From: Mya arenaria
Taxonomy: Eukaryota; Mollusca; Bivalvia; Myida; Myidae
Assembly: GCF_026914265.1 (NCBI RefSeq)
Contig: NC_069135.1
Location: forward strand, 30,260,738-30,324,737
Direction of reading: 5' to 3'
Length of the DNA: 64,000 bases
The translations under genes and the position numbers were made by a program. Each line of letters starts with the position of its first letter. Positions within the stretch are counted from its first letter, which is position 1. The notes beneath the pieces were generated by a model, which was not told the origin of the DNA, did not search any database, and was given only the letters and a program-made list of their open reading frames with translations. Below, in pieces: positions 1-12,079 of this stretch.

Positions 1-200
1 GACTTAGAATACAACCCCATTGGCTGATACATTGACAACGCAAAATCTGACGCAGGGAGTGTGTACTGGTCGAGTGGCAGTAGGCGGACCTTTAAACACC
101 CGCGAAAGGTGAAATTCTTAATGATTGAGTCTAGTGCTTAATGGTCGCATATCTGCAATTTCATTGGCTTGAAATGTAGGTTATATTCTAAACATTGTTA
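1..200. repeat. Dispersed ~190-bp repeat, copy 1 (MITE-like)
   Basis: This stretch resembles 11101-11285 along its whole length: both start GACTTAGAATACAACC, share a middle ATTCTTAATGATT, and end with TGTAGGTT(A/G)TATTCT. The ends are roughly inverted (GAATACAACCT at the start, AGGTTGTATTC at the end of copy 2), which suggests a small non-autonomous DNA transposon. The left edge may be cut by the window start. No coding potential was seen. Confidence 0.6.
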
Positions 201-2450
201 GGAAGGAGATTTAGTATTAATTAATTGTTTCAACATTATTGTCAGAGTTCTGTGATATATCACTTTCTATTTTTACCAATAAATTAAAATAGTGCGCGCA
301 TTGTTTTTTAAATTATAGAACAATTAAAACTCATACACATATTTAGAATCTTATACCTTATTATAATTAATTCTCTTTATTGTTTATATTTTTATCTGAC
401 ATAACTCTCTCACACACGTGAAGTTCACCACTGATATAAAAAAGAAATCTAAAAACAGGAAGACTAAATCATTGTGCTATTTATAAATGATAAAGAAATG
501 TAGGACAATGGCTATAATTGTAGAAAATTTATGTAACCACAACGTTTTGATATAATTATTTAAATATATCTTTTCATAATTGAAGGTTGTAATTGTGTTA
601 AAGTAATAAATGATCATTTACGTTAATGAAATTGCTTTATTAGTGAATTTTAAGGCTCCTAGCCCACAAACGAATCTAAAACAGTTATTAAACAAGATTT
701 AAACATAAATAATGCAAGCTTATAATATGCAAATCGATAAACCGTATGCACAACTTGTTTAGCAAAACCCGTATATTTAAGTTATGTTCTGAATTTCAAG
801 GATGGAGATCCCCGATGCATGTGGTCATCTGCATGTCTTAGAAAAAAAATGTGCTGGTATAGTACTCTTGTGTGGCCAAAAAGGGAAATGCTGGAAACAC
901 ATTGGGGTTATGATTATAAAATATACACGTAAAGGACTTGGTGGATAGGGCTGTATTCGGCCATCCCAAGGCCACTGTATATGTTGTGATAATGTAATTA
1001 TATCGCATTATTACGGGTAAATGAAGTGTGAAGTAGTATATGTAAGCATGCAGGAGTCTGAAGCAGGAAAAAAAGCCAACGTAGGTACTGTAATCCGTAC
1101 AACTGAGGTAAAAAAATGCTTCAAAGATTACGTGCATGACGGGTGTGGATCTCCAATAGTAATGAACATTGCTGGCAGTGTTCATTACTATTTATGCCCG
1201 TGTTAAACGCTTTGACTTATAATTAGAAGGAGAAGAAGAATTGGTGAACTTTAAAATTCCAAAATATGGAAACACATATCAGATATTATGAAGAATTTTC
1301 GATAAAATTTGTTTGGCATTTTTGCGTAATCACCAAAACATACTATGTTAGAACAGTCTTCGACATTTTTGTTTATTTAGTTAAACAGCCCATTAAAAGG
1401 TTACATGATTCAGGTTACATGAGAGCTAAGCCAAATCTAAAAGTCGCTATCTCAAATATGACATGTTTGTTTGAATGTTATGTAAATATAACAAACAATA
1501 TGATATACTTGTTTAGCTCGTGTTAATACTGTCATTCTTCTTCAATGACCCTTGATATGTTATCAAAGTTTGTAATAATGTAAGATCATTGTTTTGAAAG
1601 ATAAGATATACAATAAGATGAGATAGGTGGTTTGTATTTGAATTGCAGTCTAATTGTATGATTTTATTTTTATTCCCATGTTCGGTAAATACATTCTAGA
1701 TGTACAAGATGTATGCCAAATTTGACCGTATAAAAAAATTGTATTTTGTATAGACGATATCTATCAAACGCTTGTAAACGATCTATAAGCTAATAAGCAA
1801 AAAAAAGATAACGAAATATGATTTTGTTATTCCGATATCAGTATTGATTTCATATTACAAATTAAGTCAACTAATCGTTAACTCGTTTCACCTGTTTAAA
1901 AAAAATTATATTTTCCAAGGCAATACTCGTATAGAAGGGATGTTGTGACTAGTAACACCATAAGTATATTCAACGCCATCTTGATTATCATTATCGTCTT
2001 CAAAATGTTCCATTCCGGAAAAACAACGTCTATAACCAAAGTTATCAACGCCAAGAATACATGTTACCTAGAAAACAATTTCACAACGCGGTTCATAAAT
2101 CACTAACGTGTTTTAACAACATCATTCCCAACGCCATGAAACTTGGTGGGAGTCTATCGTTTTCAAAGTTATGGACAGCATTAAATGTATCATTTTCAAA
2201 ACCGCGCATAGTCTGGTGATTTTTTTTGTCAATGACACAGATACTGAAGTCTGGAAAATATCCTTTTCTACGTCACAAATCTTACAGAAATCACTCTTTT
2301 CAACGCTATATATATCAAATTAAAACTGACCCTTTAAAAAACTTCCGAACAGTTTTAGCAACAACACCATTAACGTCTATAGAAGTTAGAACATCCTTTT
2401 AACTGAAAACATAATTTAATTTTTATACGTGCAAGAAAAGTATGAGTAGT
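201..2450. other. Gene-free AT-rich DNA
   Basis: No convincing gene was found. The open frames at 838-1185 (-), 1021-1206 (+) and 1266-1526 (+) are short and have no recognisable domain, codon bias or splice context. I see no RNA gene or clear repeat in this stretch. Confidence 0.5.
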
Positions 2451-2900
2451 TTATAACCTAGAAAAGATTTTACAGTTCAAAAGTGTATACATACTTCTAG
2501 GGATACAAGCAGAAATACAGTGTGTGTATTCCACGTGATCAATGACGTCATATATGCTACGTCGGTAGGCAACATTTTGCTTAAAATGAAGACTTAAATC
2601 AAAGATAACTTTTTTTATACAACACAATTTTAAATGAAACAAAGGGCAGTCTATGCCACTCAAAGAGACCCACATTTGTTTATTACTGAAATCTGATAAA
2701 GTCATAAGTTTCATCAAATACTTCGACAAACCTGTTTCCAAAATCATGTTTTGACAGTGCTCCGTCAAGCAGCCGTATTGTAAAAAAGTGTTTAAGGCCA
2801 CACAAAATTAATGTTTAGTTCCTCGGATTTTTGCCCAAAAAAAATGGAGCAAGCGAGCGAAAAAAAATAAAATTTTTTTGTCAGTTTTCATAAAAAGCGA
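2451..2900 (-). repeat. Dispersed repeat, inverted relative to 4850-5230
   Basis: Read on the minus strand, this stretch matches 4850-5230 on the plus strand. Shared blocks include GTGTGGCCT, a block around TAGACTG(C)CCTTTGTTTCATT, AAGTTATCTTTG, ACGTAGCAT, and TATCACGTGG-like followed by ACACACTG. Next to it is a GCGAGCGAA-rich poly-A/poly-T segment (2840-2920). Its family is not recognised. The 116-codon minus frame inside it has no counterpart frame in the other copy and is not called a gene. Confidence 0.55.
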
Positions 2901-2920
2901 AGCGAGCGAAGAGCGAAAAA

Positions 2921-3410
2921 TATATTTTTCCTTATATTCAATAAAAATAAGAACGATTGTTCAAAATAATTGCCCTTAAACCCATTTTAATGCCATCTTG
3001 AACTTAACCTCTAATGGACATTGGGAAAATGTCGGAATCATACTATTTATTCATCCGTGTTTAGTACAAACATTATATGGATAAATCTAATTTCTTATAT
3101 AATTAATACATACTTTAATATGACGATCATTCATAATAATAAATAGCCCTGCTTTTAGTAAAAAGTTTGAAACAACTTATATAAATCTACCTGAATCAGT
3201 TTAACATGATATGCAACTGTATTTAGACATAACTTAGGATTGAATTTGGATTTGTAAAAAATGATCACTTACTGGCATCATCAAACATTAGACTCCATAT
3301 AACATAGACTAAATTTTGTTTATATTATCACAGGAAATGCAATGACATGTGCTTATTAAAACAAAAAGAACAAGGGTATTTTCAGAGTACTTTTTTGGTT
3401 ATTTAGATGT
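2921..3410. other. Gene-free AT-rich DNA
   Basis: No gene, RNA or repeat with support was seen. The stretch separates two dispersed repeats. Confidence 0.45.
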
Positions 3411-3413
3411 TTT

Positions 3414-3707
3414 TATGCACCAGCCAATTGTATACGCCCCCCCCCTCCAGTCTCTCAAAACCCGGGTAAAATACACGACCTGCAGGGACACACTGCTGGT
3501 AAAATCCCTGCCAAATGGCCCCGCAACCACGAATACCTATGTGAGGCCCATTCCCGACTATTTTCAATATGAAGACAAAACCACATTCACTAGGCACTGC
3601 GGGGCCACCTGAAAGGTAAAAACACAGCCCATTGCCTCTGCTGTCCCCCGTATACCCCTGGAACAAGGGCGAGGGGTTGGCGGGGCAGTGGTTACAATTG
3701 GTGCATT
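3414..3707. mobile_element. MITE-like element, CAATTGTAACCACG family, copy 1
   Basis: The element has terminal inverted repeats: left ATGCACCAGCCAATTGTA followed by a C-run, right GTGGTTACAATTGGTGCAT. Between them lie GC-rich blocks such as GGCCCCGCA and CCCGTATACCCCTGG. The same ends and internal blocks occur at 21841-22203 and 25458-25590. It is about 290 bp and has no transposase. The open frames on both strands here are by-products of its GC-rich sequence. Confidence 0.7.
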
Positions 3708-4845
3708 ACAATCCCGGATTATGTTGCAAATACAAACAAAATATAAGGTGATAAACTTAGGCTTACTTATGTTGAGGTATATCCAGACCAGTGTTTATAT
3801 CGCTATTAGTGAAACGATATTTGTTCATAACTGTTGTTTTGTCAGAATTTGATCAAAAATAAGATTGATACATCAATTTGGACCAATTAATGACTCATGT
3901 TCCAGTAAAGTTGACCTGTGACATCTTCAGCATCGTCGTAACGAGGTAAAATTTTGGTCCCATGTATTATGACTTGAATAAAATAGTACTAAGTTGATCA
4001 TTCCGATTTCCATTCAAAACGAGTCACTAATTACGCAATATAATCATTACCAGTCTCAGATACACATGCTTTATTGAATAATGATTGCTTTAAATAATGA
4101 TCCTTTAGTGAATGAGACGATCAACAATGGCTTCAAGCATGCTTAAAACATATTTATTGTCAAAAATAAGATTTAATTTCCAAACTTCGAGCCACATTGT
4201 TTATACCGGAAGCGGCCATTTTGATTGAATTTATTGAAACCCATGCTAAACCGATCGATATACAGTATAAAGGAATGAAGTCACCATTACGTCATATGTA
4301 CTTCCGTTGTGTGGAAAATTCTCAATAAAAAAAAATGTTCTTATGAATGATAGACATGTTTTCACATGCTCAATACACTGTCAATCAAAACTATCATTAT
4401 TCCTGAAACTTTTATACCTTAAGTGTCTATTCTTGCTTGATTTATCATTTTGAGTAGAGATTAAAGCATAAACCGCTGCCCTATAGTTGAAAGGTCATTT
4501 TGGAAGATCTGTCATGGCGTACGGTGCAGTTTTTAGAGTTTGTTTTTCAAGTGGAGTGATTTTTCTTAGGAATAACTTGATCCCTCTTTTTTATTGGCTT
4601 AAAAGGTAATTTAAAGCTTGTACTTTAAGAATATATGTGGTTATCATAGCCTGCATTCGCACGAAATGCCTTTAAATGTTGTCTAAAAATTATAATTTTA
4701 CATTGAATTACATAGGGAATAACAATGGTGGTGTATAACCTAAAAACACTACCCATCGGTAACTTCCCTTTACAAAAACACGAAAACTAGCGTAGAAAAA
4801 TTATACTTGATTATTTTTAGCCTTTTGATAAATTATTACCTGAAA
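3708..4845. other. Gene-free AT-rich DNA
   Basis: No coding region, RNA gene or tandem repeat was recognised. Confidence 0.45.
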
Positions 4846-4849
4846 AAAA

Positions 4850-5230
4850 TCTGCTTGGCGATCAAAATGGAGGTGCGGGTGCACAAAAAAAAAATATTTT
4901 TTTTTTACATTTTCAAAAAAATAGGAGCGGTAAATCCGCGGAATGAAATATCAATTTGGTGTGGCCTAAAGAAACTAAACTCACAATCAAACTCTGCTAA
5001 AGACCGAAGGCAGGGCTCAGTTAGCGGCGTAGACTGCGCTTTGTTTCATTTAAAATGGTGAAGAAATAGTGAAGTTATCTTTGTTTCAAGTATTTTTTCA
5101 AATCAAAATATTGCATTCCAACGTAGCATTTATGACGCAATGTATCACGTGGTATGCACACACTGAAATAGGTAGTATAAAATACTTTTGACGTAATCTG
5201 AGAAATGTGACGTCATAGTGTTGAATGGCG
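4850..5230 (+). repeat. Dispersed repeat, partner of 2451-2900
   Basis: This is the inverted partner of the repeat at 2451-2900, with the shared blocks described there. It includes an A-rich segment next to GGAGCGGTAAATCCGCGG. The two copies are diverged, so the family looks old. The 84-codon plus frame at 4807-5061 runs through the poly-A segment and is not supported as a gene. Confidence 0.55.
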
Positions 5231-5713
5231 GCGCCCATGTAGTAAACGTATTTTATAAGGTATTTTAAAAGTAAAATAAATTTAACAAAAAAGATCTAAT
5301 TCTGCTTGTGGTGGTTTATGTAGTTAAAAATAATAACGAATAAATCACCATCTCGGTCTAAATTAAAATGCGTTACCATACCATAATTGCAGCCAGTAAG
5401 ACATATAATATATAAATGAGACAATTTGAATGCTTATCTATTCATGTAACAAATTGAAATTTTATAATGTATTGCAATATTTATAAACTATAAACGCAAA
5501 ACCAAATAACAACAATACAGATAGGCAACAATCAAAAGCTTAAAGAAATATTTAAAAAAAAGAAATAAATTACAATTCCATATTAACTAAGTAAATTAGA
5601 ATTGCGTTTATAAATGAAATACGGCATTTTACTCATTATTTTATAAAGCATTTGTACCAACAACTCATAGTCTTAAATTCAATGCATTTTACGAATAAGG
5701 TAAAGTTATTTGG
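5231..5713. other. AT-rich DNA downstream of the coiled-coil gene
   Basis: This would hold the 3' untranslated region of the minus-strand gene that ends at 5714. No canonical AATAAA on the minus strand stood out close to the stop. No other gene was seen. Confidence 0.4.
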
Positions 5714-6451
5714 CTATTTAAAACTACTCGGATCAGTAACAAATACAGACGGCAGTGTTGAGACATCATTGGTTGACTTAGTCCTATGTAGCCCGTCCGC
5801 TTGACGTTTACTTTTCAATTTGCCTATGTCCACTGTAATTGCGGGTAGCATCAGTTTTGGAACTTGTTTCGGCCCATCGTTTGTTGGAGAATGTTTTGCA
5901 AAGCGTTTCACTGGACTGTTCGCTCTACTTTTCCTGTTCTTTATTTCATTCATGATGTCACCCGTTGACTTCGTTCTATCAAGTTCTTCCAACGGTTTAC
6001 GGTCGTTCAAAAGTCTATTAGCTTCTCGACGTCTTTGAACAATCGGCGACATTTCTTTCCTTTGTATTAATATCTGCTCCTCTAAATTTGTTCTTAAACT
6101 TTCTGGTGGGTATTTTCCATATATATCATTCATTTGTGCTGTTATCTCTTCCCGTTCCTTTGCAAGTTTATCAAGAACATTTAAATGCGCTTTGTAGTCC
6201 ACAAGAGCTTCATTGTGACGATGTGTAGCCTTCTCCTTTCTCATAAGGAACAACTGCTTTTCAGCATCCACTTGCTTGCACGCGAAACGGTACTTAGCGT
6301 GTTCCGCTTTGTTCATGACGTCAGTAAGACGTAAACGGTAGTCACACTGACGTTGTATTGATTCCACCTTCGACTCGGCGTAAAATCCTCCCGTATACTC
6401 ATCGTAAACCACTTTGCGCTTCTTCGTTATGGTTTCAGTACCCAGCCCCAT
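5714..6451 (-). CDS. Intron-less gene for a basic coiled-coil protein of unknown function
   Basis: A 245-codon frame runs from ATG at 6451 to a stop at 5714 on the minus strand. It is the only long single-exon frame in the window with ordinary protein composition. Residues about 25-150 are rich in Lys, Arg, Glu, Gln and Leu with few helix breakers, as expected of a coiled coil (for example VDAEKQLFLMRKEK and KLAKEREEITAQMNDIYGKY). The C-terminal third is basic and Ser/Thr-rich. It carries two related motifs, DRTKSTGDIM near residue 158 and HRTKSTNDVS near residue 222, which look like repeated basophilic-kinase sites (RTKS). There is no signal peptide or membrane segment. I do not recognise the family. 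The protein is probably intracellular; a cytoskeletal or ciliary role would be a guess. The start is the first ATG of the frame, just after a T-rich (A-rich on the sense strand) leader. An exon of a larger gene remains possible, but the frame has its own start and stop. Confidence 0.7.
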   Translation of the reverse strand: MGLGTETITKKRKVVYDEYTGGFYAESKVESIQRQCDYRLRLTDVMNKAEHAKYRFACKQVDAEKQLFLMRKEKATHRHNEALVDYKAHLNVLDKLAKEREEITAQMNDIYGKYPPESLRTNLEEQILIQRKEMSPIVQRRREANRLLNDRKPLEELDRTKSTGDIMNEIKNRKSRANSPVKRFAKHSPTNDGPKQVPKLMLPAITVDIGKLKSKRQADGLHRTKSTNDVSTLPSVFVTDPSSFK

Positions 6452-7669
6452 CTCTTTACTTTTTTTTCCTAGTAATTAATTTTCATTAAAAACGCTTTTA
6501 ATACCCTCTCTATCTTCCAATTCCTTATATAAGTGTTTTATGCATATTATTCTCCTTGTCAACCAAAACGTTCATTCAACTGTTATTCTCCGGGTATTTG
6601 TCTCGTAGGCAAGTTACAAATGCTTTTCTTCGATTCCGATTTGTTATCTTGCTGTGAATAAATTTCTCACCCTATCTTCGCCTTTTTCATTACCTAATAA
6701 AACAACAATCAATGCTAAAAGTCAATGATTGCACAGCAAATTTCCTAGAATCACGCACACGACAGAAGATCTATGACGCTTTTCTGTTATATTTGTTCAA
6801 TACACTGAAACACTCTTTGGCTATTTCCGTTGAAATACAGTTTTTGTAATCAACGTTGTCGATGAGGGTTTCCGACACCAAGCCGTTCAATTCGAAATTT
6901 AAATACCTATAGCTGGTTAAAATCTTATCAATTTTTAGACACTAATCCATTTGAATTATTGGCAACAAAATCAATTTTTTGATCTTAAAATTTCAAATTT
7001 TCATATTATAACAATCTCATAATTCACTCGATTATAGCGATCTTTCTTTCAATTTGGTATGTTCCGGACACAAAATATGTTCACAGAATCAATTCTAACA
7101 CGGGTAAATATGATAAATTCCAAAAACCTCGTTCATAGTATTTGTTCGGTTCCAATTCCGTTTAGGCTAAATCACAGTTTTATAATAATTTTAGAACAAT
7201 ATCCATACTCCTGGATGCCCACCGCATTGTAATTACTTTCACAGATCTTTATATACATCTATGTGTGTTTTTTATCCAAACAGTGATGCTAATTTTGTTT
7301 CAGAACACTGTTAGCGCTCCCAGGTGAGTTATCGGTTGAATCTGAAAAATAATAGAAAACGGAATATGAAACCACTGAGGAATCGACTTTCCAATCTTTT
7401 CAGTGAAATGGTTTCAAATAAACGATGTGATTAAAAACGTTTCGATCAATGTTAATTATTCAGCAAAACCGAATCAATGATTTTGCAAAGTATTGTTCTG
7501 CTGTTTGCTGGGATAATGTGTCGGCTGAAAATTGATGCCTATTGTATTATTAATGGCACGCGGAAACTATTTTAATGTTAATAGGCATTTTCTTTCGCTT
7601 ACATAAATTTTTGGATTATGTAAATTAAGATACACTTAATATTCAAATGATTGTATGAGAAATAAAGAC
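6452..7669. other. Upstream region of the coiled-coil gene, gene-free
   Basis: AT-rich DNA that should contain the promoter of the minus-strand gene ending at 6451. No TATA box or other site could be assigned with confidence, and no other gene was seen. Confidence 0.4.
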
Positions 7670-7859
7670 CACTGGCACCGGATTTTTAAACGCAATCATT
7701 TAAAAGAAAAATCATATTTATTCAGTACAAAGTGCATATTTAAAAAAAATACTTTTCAATATTTTTTTCACAATTTTGGTATTGTAATTTTTAGTTTGGA
7801 ATTATAAGGGGTTTTTTTATTTAAAAAAAATGATTGCGTTTGAAAATCCGGTGCAAGTG
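7670..7859. mobile_element. 190-bp MITE with 8-bp target-site duplication
   Basis: The inverted ends are about 36-40 bp long: left CACTGGCACCGGATTTTTAA, right reading as CACTTGCACCGGATTTTCAA on the other strand, both continuing into ACGCAATCATTT. The element is bounded by the direct repeat ATAAAGAC at 7662-7669 and 7860-7867, an 8-bp target duplication of the sort made by hAT- or P-type transposases. It has no coding capacity and is a non-autonomous DNA transposon. The 85-codon minus frame here is a by-product. Confidence 0.8.
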
Positions 7860-7867
7860 ATAAAGAC

Positions 7868-8787
7868 TGAAACAAATTGCATTGAGTTGTCCCTACGACC
7901 TGAAGTACGCATGGTTTCCCAACAACTGTAAAATGTGACAATATTTCGTACATATTTGAAAAGTTATTAAATCGTCTATAAACGCTCATTTCCATATGCA
8001 AGTGTAATTTAAACTGCCAATGCATTTGATTTTATCAGGAAATGCTACACAATTTCTATAACCTTTCACCTTTTATTTATGACATTCTGTAGATGTAAAC
8101 AAATTGTCAGTACAAACAAATAAACTGACCATAAAAACGTGTACAATTGATATTTCAAATAAGCTCTTAAAGATTAATATGGCACTCGTATACTGTATAT
8201 TGTATACTGGGCTACATTATCTTAATTCGGGTTTAAGGTGGTTGGAAATCAGTTTTTAAAAGCCTCTTAAAGAGATTTGAATTACAGCATAATTTTCTTT
8301 AAGCCGCTGCACAACGTGTTTAAAAGAAGCCATATATGGTAGGTTTAATAAAGATATTTATTGTCAAGTTTGAGTACACAAATAAATTGGTTTAAATAAG
8401 CCCTTTTCAACAAACCTTGTAGATTTCATAACTGAGTTTTGAAACCTTAAAAACAAAATCAGACTGATTTATGGTAAAATCATATCATTTGAAGTCGGCT
8501 TACAATAAAACTTAAAACTTATAACAGTTTGACCATAGCAATAAATAGATAACGACACACTTCTTCTTAACAGAATAATTATGAAGATACGTCCGATATT
8601 AGTGAAAGGTTAGCCTAACTACATGGTAATAAATGTGCATGCATTTGAAACATATTTATTCTCTTTTTGTCTGTCAAACTTGCAAGCTCTAAAATGACGG
8701 GTTTAAAGATAACATTTTTTGACAAATTCAGGTTTTTTTCAGCGCGGGTTGGAACTCGTCCTTGATGCCTTCTATAATACATACATT
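7868..8787. other. Gene-free AT-rich DNA
   Basis: No gene, RNA or clear repeat was recognised between the two MITEs. Confidence 0.4.
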
Positions 8788-9027
8788 GGCCCGATTGTTC
8801 AGAACTTTGTTAAAGTTCACAACGTTGTTAACGGCATCGTTGTTAACTTTTAAAGATGATACATTTTATCATGTGCTCATAGCCGAATCAGTTGTGTCAA
8901 TATTTGTGACAAGTACTGCAGATTACATGTGTGTCCATGAACTTTTTAGAGGATTACATATTTGAAAGTTAACAACGATTCAGTTAACAACGTTGTTAAC
9001 TTTAACAATGTTATGAACAATCGGCCC
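8788..9027. mobile_element. Foldback MITE, CCGATTGTTCA family, copy 1
   Basis: About 60 bp at each end form an inverted repeat. The left end reads GGCCCGATTGTTCAGAAC, then TTGTTAAAGTT and several CAACGTTGTTAAC blocks; the right end is its reverse complement and finishes AACAATCGGCCC. Related copies lie at 11395-11606 and 53361-53619. The internal AACGTTGTTAAC blocks are themselves palindromic. It has no transposase. The 67-codon plus frame starting at 8762 overlaps it and is spurious. Confidence 0.75.
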
Positions 9028-10245
9028 TATGTATAGCTACACCCAAAATATGTTTTTAACATCTCTGACTTATACTGCCACTTTGCACCCGTTTATACGT
9101 CAAAAAATCTCATATAAATAAATTATGAAAGAGGGTTCCTACAAGCACTTATACATGCTATTATACTATATATGAACATTAAACAGTGAGGTAAAAACAC
9201 TTTAAACCATTAATTACATTTTTTATTGAAAAGAACGCTCAAATATTTCGTCTATGTAACTGGTAATGAAAGTGTTAAGCGCACAATTTTACAATCAAAG
9301 ATAAATTTCCAAATTAATACAATAATACATACGTTCTGGAAGACATATATATAGTCCGTAAAATTGAATTTGCTTATCAATTATATCGTCAACGATAATT
9401 ATTAGGTTAGTTTTCCCAATTACAATTACTCTACCAAATTAAGAAATTTAAATATAAAACCACTACCTGTTTTCATTATTCCCTTTTATATATCCGATTT
9501 TAAAACCGACATTGTTATTTTTTAACCGTGTCACTATATGAACATAAAATATTAGTCAAACAAGTCTATTGTAGTTGATAAAATATCGAACTAATATTTG
9601 GATGCCTATTTAACATATGCAATCTATCTCCGATCATTTTCATTCCTAAATGTTCGTATACAATCAATTTTCTATCGAATATAATCAATTTCAAATCGTA
9701 TAGGGGTTATGATCATTATCAAATGCTGAATAATATTGAATAGAGCGATCATGCTTGCCTGTAATTTTTCCAATTTTTCATTTTTTGTCATTTCATTGAA
9801 ATCCGCAGACTAATTATTTCCATTTATTCATACATATTGACAAGCAGCTTAATCCAAAGGCTTTAAATGCAGCATATTAACTATTAACAAATGATGTTAT
9901 ACTTCTTATAATCATGACACTGATCAGACATTATCGAATTCGATACTGGTTACAAAAAAAACTTCGCTGATAAAATAGTTATAGGTATATTTTTAAGCAC
10001 TGAATGACAAGATGCATCCCTACATATTAACGTTTCCATAATAATTTGATATGATTTCAATATTAATGTTCATTTTAAGTACAAACTAATTACATGATCC
10101 ATTTACAAGTCAATGGTAACACAAGGACCCAATGCACATGAAAACAGACATGATATATTAAGAGTGGACAGGTTTTCACAAACATACCGTAGAGATATTT
10201 TATGGCGGTAGTCAAGAATACCACCTCAAAGATGCATTAATTACT
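9028..10245. other. Gene-free AT-rich DNA
   Basis: Very AT-rich with scattered poly-A and poly-T. No gene, RNA or tandem repeat was recognised. Confidence 0.45.
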
Positions 10246-10246
10246 G

Positions 10247-10519
10247 GCGGTTTAAAAGGGGGCGCACCCTGTGCGCGCCCCCTCTAAAATCGTCAATGTT
10301 TACTTTTTTATTTCAATATGGGAGAGAAAAAAAAGTGGTGATTAAACAGGCTCAAAATGCACTTTTTTGACTACAAATTGTTACACTGATCTTGAACCAG
10401 TAACCCCAAACCCGCATGCAAATAGTTCATGCAATATATATACGGTTCTTAGCGAGGGACGCATATCAAAAGTTTGAGCCCCTAAGTTACACCCCCTCTG
10501 ACTCTTGGAGCCGCCCCTG
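10247..10519. mobile_element. Probable MITE with ACTGGCGG / CCGCCCCTG ends
   Basis: The left end ACTGGCGG and right end CCGCCCCTG are roughly inverted, and TTAATT flanks both sides, a possible target duplication. Just inside the left end is a strong GC-rich hairpin at about 10256-10287, with arms AGGGGGCGCAC and GTGCGCGCCCCCT. The stretch is otherwise non-coding. The ends resemble the widespread GTGGCGG-ended invertebrate repeats, but assignment to a superfamily is uncertain. Confidence 0.45.
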
Positions 10520-11006
10520 TTAATTGAGTTGGTTAACGATAAACATAAACATATTCTTTTAATTCTGGTTGTTTAGGGTAAAATAAATGAACGAAAATTT
10601 ACCAGTTTTAATATAAGGACAATAATTTGAAACATGGCATTAGATTTAACAAGTTACCTTAAATCTCAAATCTATAATCGTATAACAACCCGATTATGTA
10701 TCCTCTAGACAAGCATTTGGCAATTAATTACGTTATTTTATCTCCGCAAACGGGGATATGCCAATGATGTGTGGTTTTGTAAGGATACATGTCTTAGGAA
10801 CGATTTGATAATGGGTGAATGGCTGATTGTTCATCAGTATGATTTTATAAGCTAAATGCCAAGCAAACATCAAAATTCATTTCCGTGGGCATGTAAATAC
10901 GGATTAAGGCGTTACGAAAGCAAACAAAGTTTCACAGATAAGTACATACGCAAGTACACTGGATATTTAACATTAAGTTAATAATCCTTAAGTAATCGTT
11001 AAATGG

Positions 11007-11097
11007 CATGAATTAAAACCTTAATGATTGAGAATGGGAGGAGTGAGTGAAGAATACGAGTCTTTCTTAATCAATAAGATTTTAATTCAGGTCATGT
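11007..11097. repeat. Short foldback repeat
   Basis: An inverted repeat of about 28 bp: the left arm CATGAATTAAAACCTTAATG (11009 on) pairs with the right arm ending ATTTTAATTCAGGTCATG. The loop is about 35 bp. It lies 4 bp upstream of the ~190-bp repeat at 11101 and may be part of the same composite element. Confidence 0.55.
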
Positions 11098-11100
11098 AAC

Positions 11101-11285
11101 TGACTTAGAATACAACCTCATTGGCTGACACATTGTCAAAGCATAATATAAGATAGGAATTGTGTTTCGGATGAGTGGCTGTGGACGGACCATTAAAGTT
11201 TAATTCTTAATGATTCAGTCTTGTACTTAATGAGTGTCTATCTGCAATTTCCATTGTCTGTAAATGTAGGTTGTATTCTTAAAAT
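11101..11285. repeat. Dispersed ~190-bp repeat, copy 2 (MITE-like)
   Basis: Homologous to 1-200 along its length, with clear divergence (many substitutions and small indels). The end AATGTAGGTTGTATTCTTAA is a rough inverted copy of the start TTAGAATACAACCTCATTGG. No coding capacity. Confidence 0.6.
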
Positions 11286-11394
11286 AAGTCAAAGCTGGGT
11301 ATAGCCAATAGTTCAAGTAATTTCCATCTCAAATTCTGAAGTCATTAACCTTGGAATAGGAACACTGCGTGACTGAACGCAATTAAAATACATC

Positions 11395-11606
11395 GGGCCG
11401 AGTGTTCAGAATGTTGTCGAAGTTAACAACGCTGATAACGGGATCGTTGTTAACTTGTAAGGGTTCAATAGTTTAATATTGACTCAGTATTTGTGAAAAG
11501 TACCGCAGTTCACAGGTGTGTCAATGAAATTTTCAGAGAATTAAAAATTTGAAAGTTAACAACGATTCAGTTAACAATATTGTTCACTTTAACGATGTTC
11601 GGCCCT
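11395..11606. mobile_element. Foldback MITE, CCGATTGTTCA family, copy 2
   Basis: The left end GGGCCGAGTGTTCAGAATG is followed by GAAGTTAACAACG. The right half ends CTTTAACGATGTTCGGCCC. It is the same family as 8788-9027 and 53361-53619 and shares the GAAAGTTAACAACGATTCAG block with copy 1. It lies about 130 bp before the giant 21-bp array. Confidence 0.7.
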
Positions 11607-12079
11607 ATATAACACACAAGAGCCACGCTGAAAGCAAATTGGATTAATAATGGAACTAGAAAGGAAATATCTACATTCATTTTTTATTTTATATGAAACA
11701 GATAAACAAACAAAAAATTGGCATATTCAATCACTTCAGTGATGTGTCTCTTGTGTAGCGTTATGTGTCTCTTGTGTAGCGTTATGCGTCTCTTGTAGGG
11801 CGTTATGTGTCTCCTGTGTAGTGTTATGTGTCTCTTGTGTAGCTTTTTGTGTCTCTTGTGTAGCGTTTTGTGTCTCTTGTGTAGCGTTATGTGTCTCTTG
11901 TGGGGCGTTATGTGTCTCTTGTGTAGCTTTTTGTGTATCCTGTGTAGTATTATGTTTCTCTTGTGTAGCGTTATGTGTCTCCTGTGTAGCTTTTTGTGTC
12001 TCTTGTGTAGCGTTTTGTGTCTCTTGTGTAGCGTTATGTGTCTCTTGTGTAGCTTTTTGTGTCTCTTGTGGGGCGTTAT

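Noticed and set aside
838-1526. Open frames at 838-1185, 1021-1206 and 1266-1526
   Set aside because: Short, overlapping on opposite strands, low-complexity composition and no family resemblance.
3349-3666. 87-codon frames on both strands
   Set aside because: They lie in a GC-rich MITE; codons reflect the element, not a protein.
5820-6038. 72-codon plus-strand frame
   Set aside because: Antisense shadow of the coiled-coil gene at 5714-6451.
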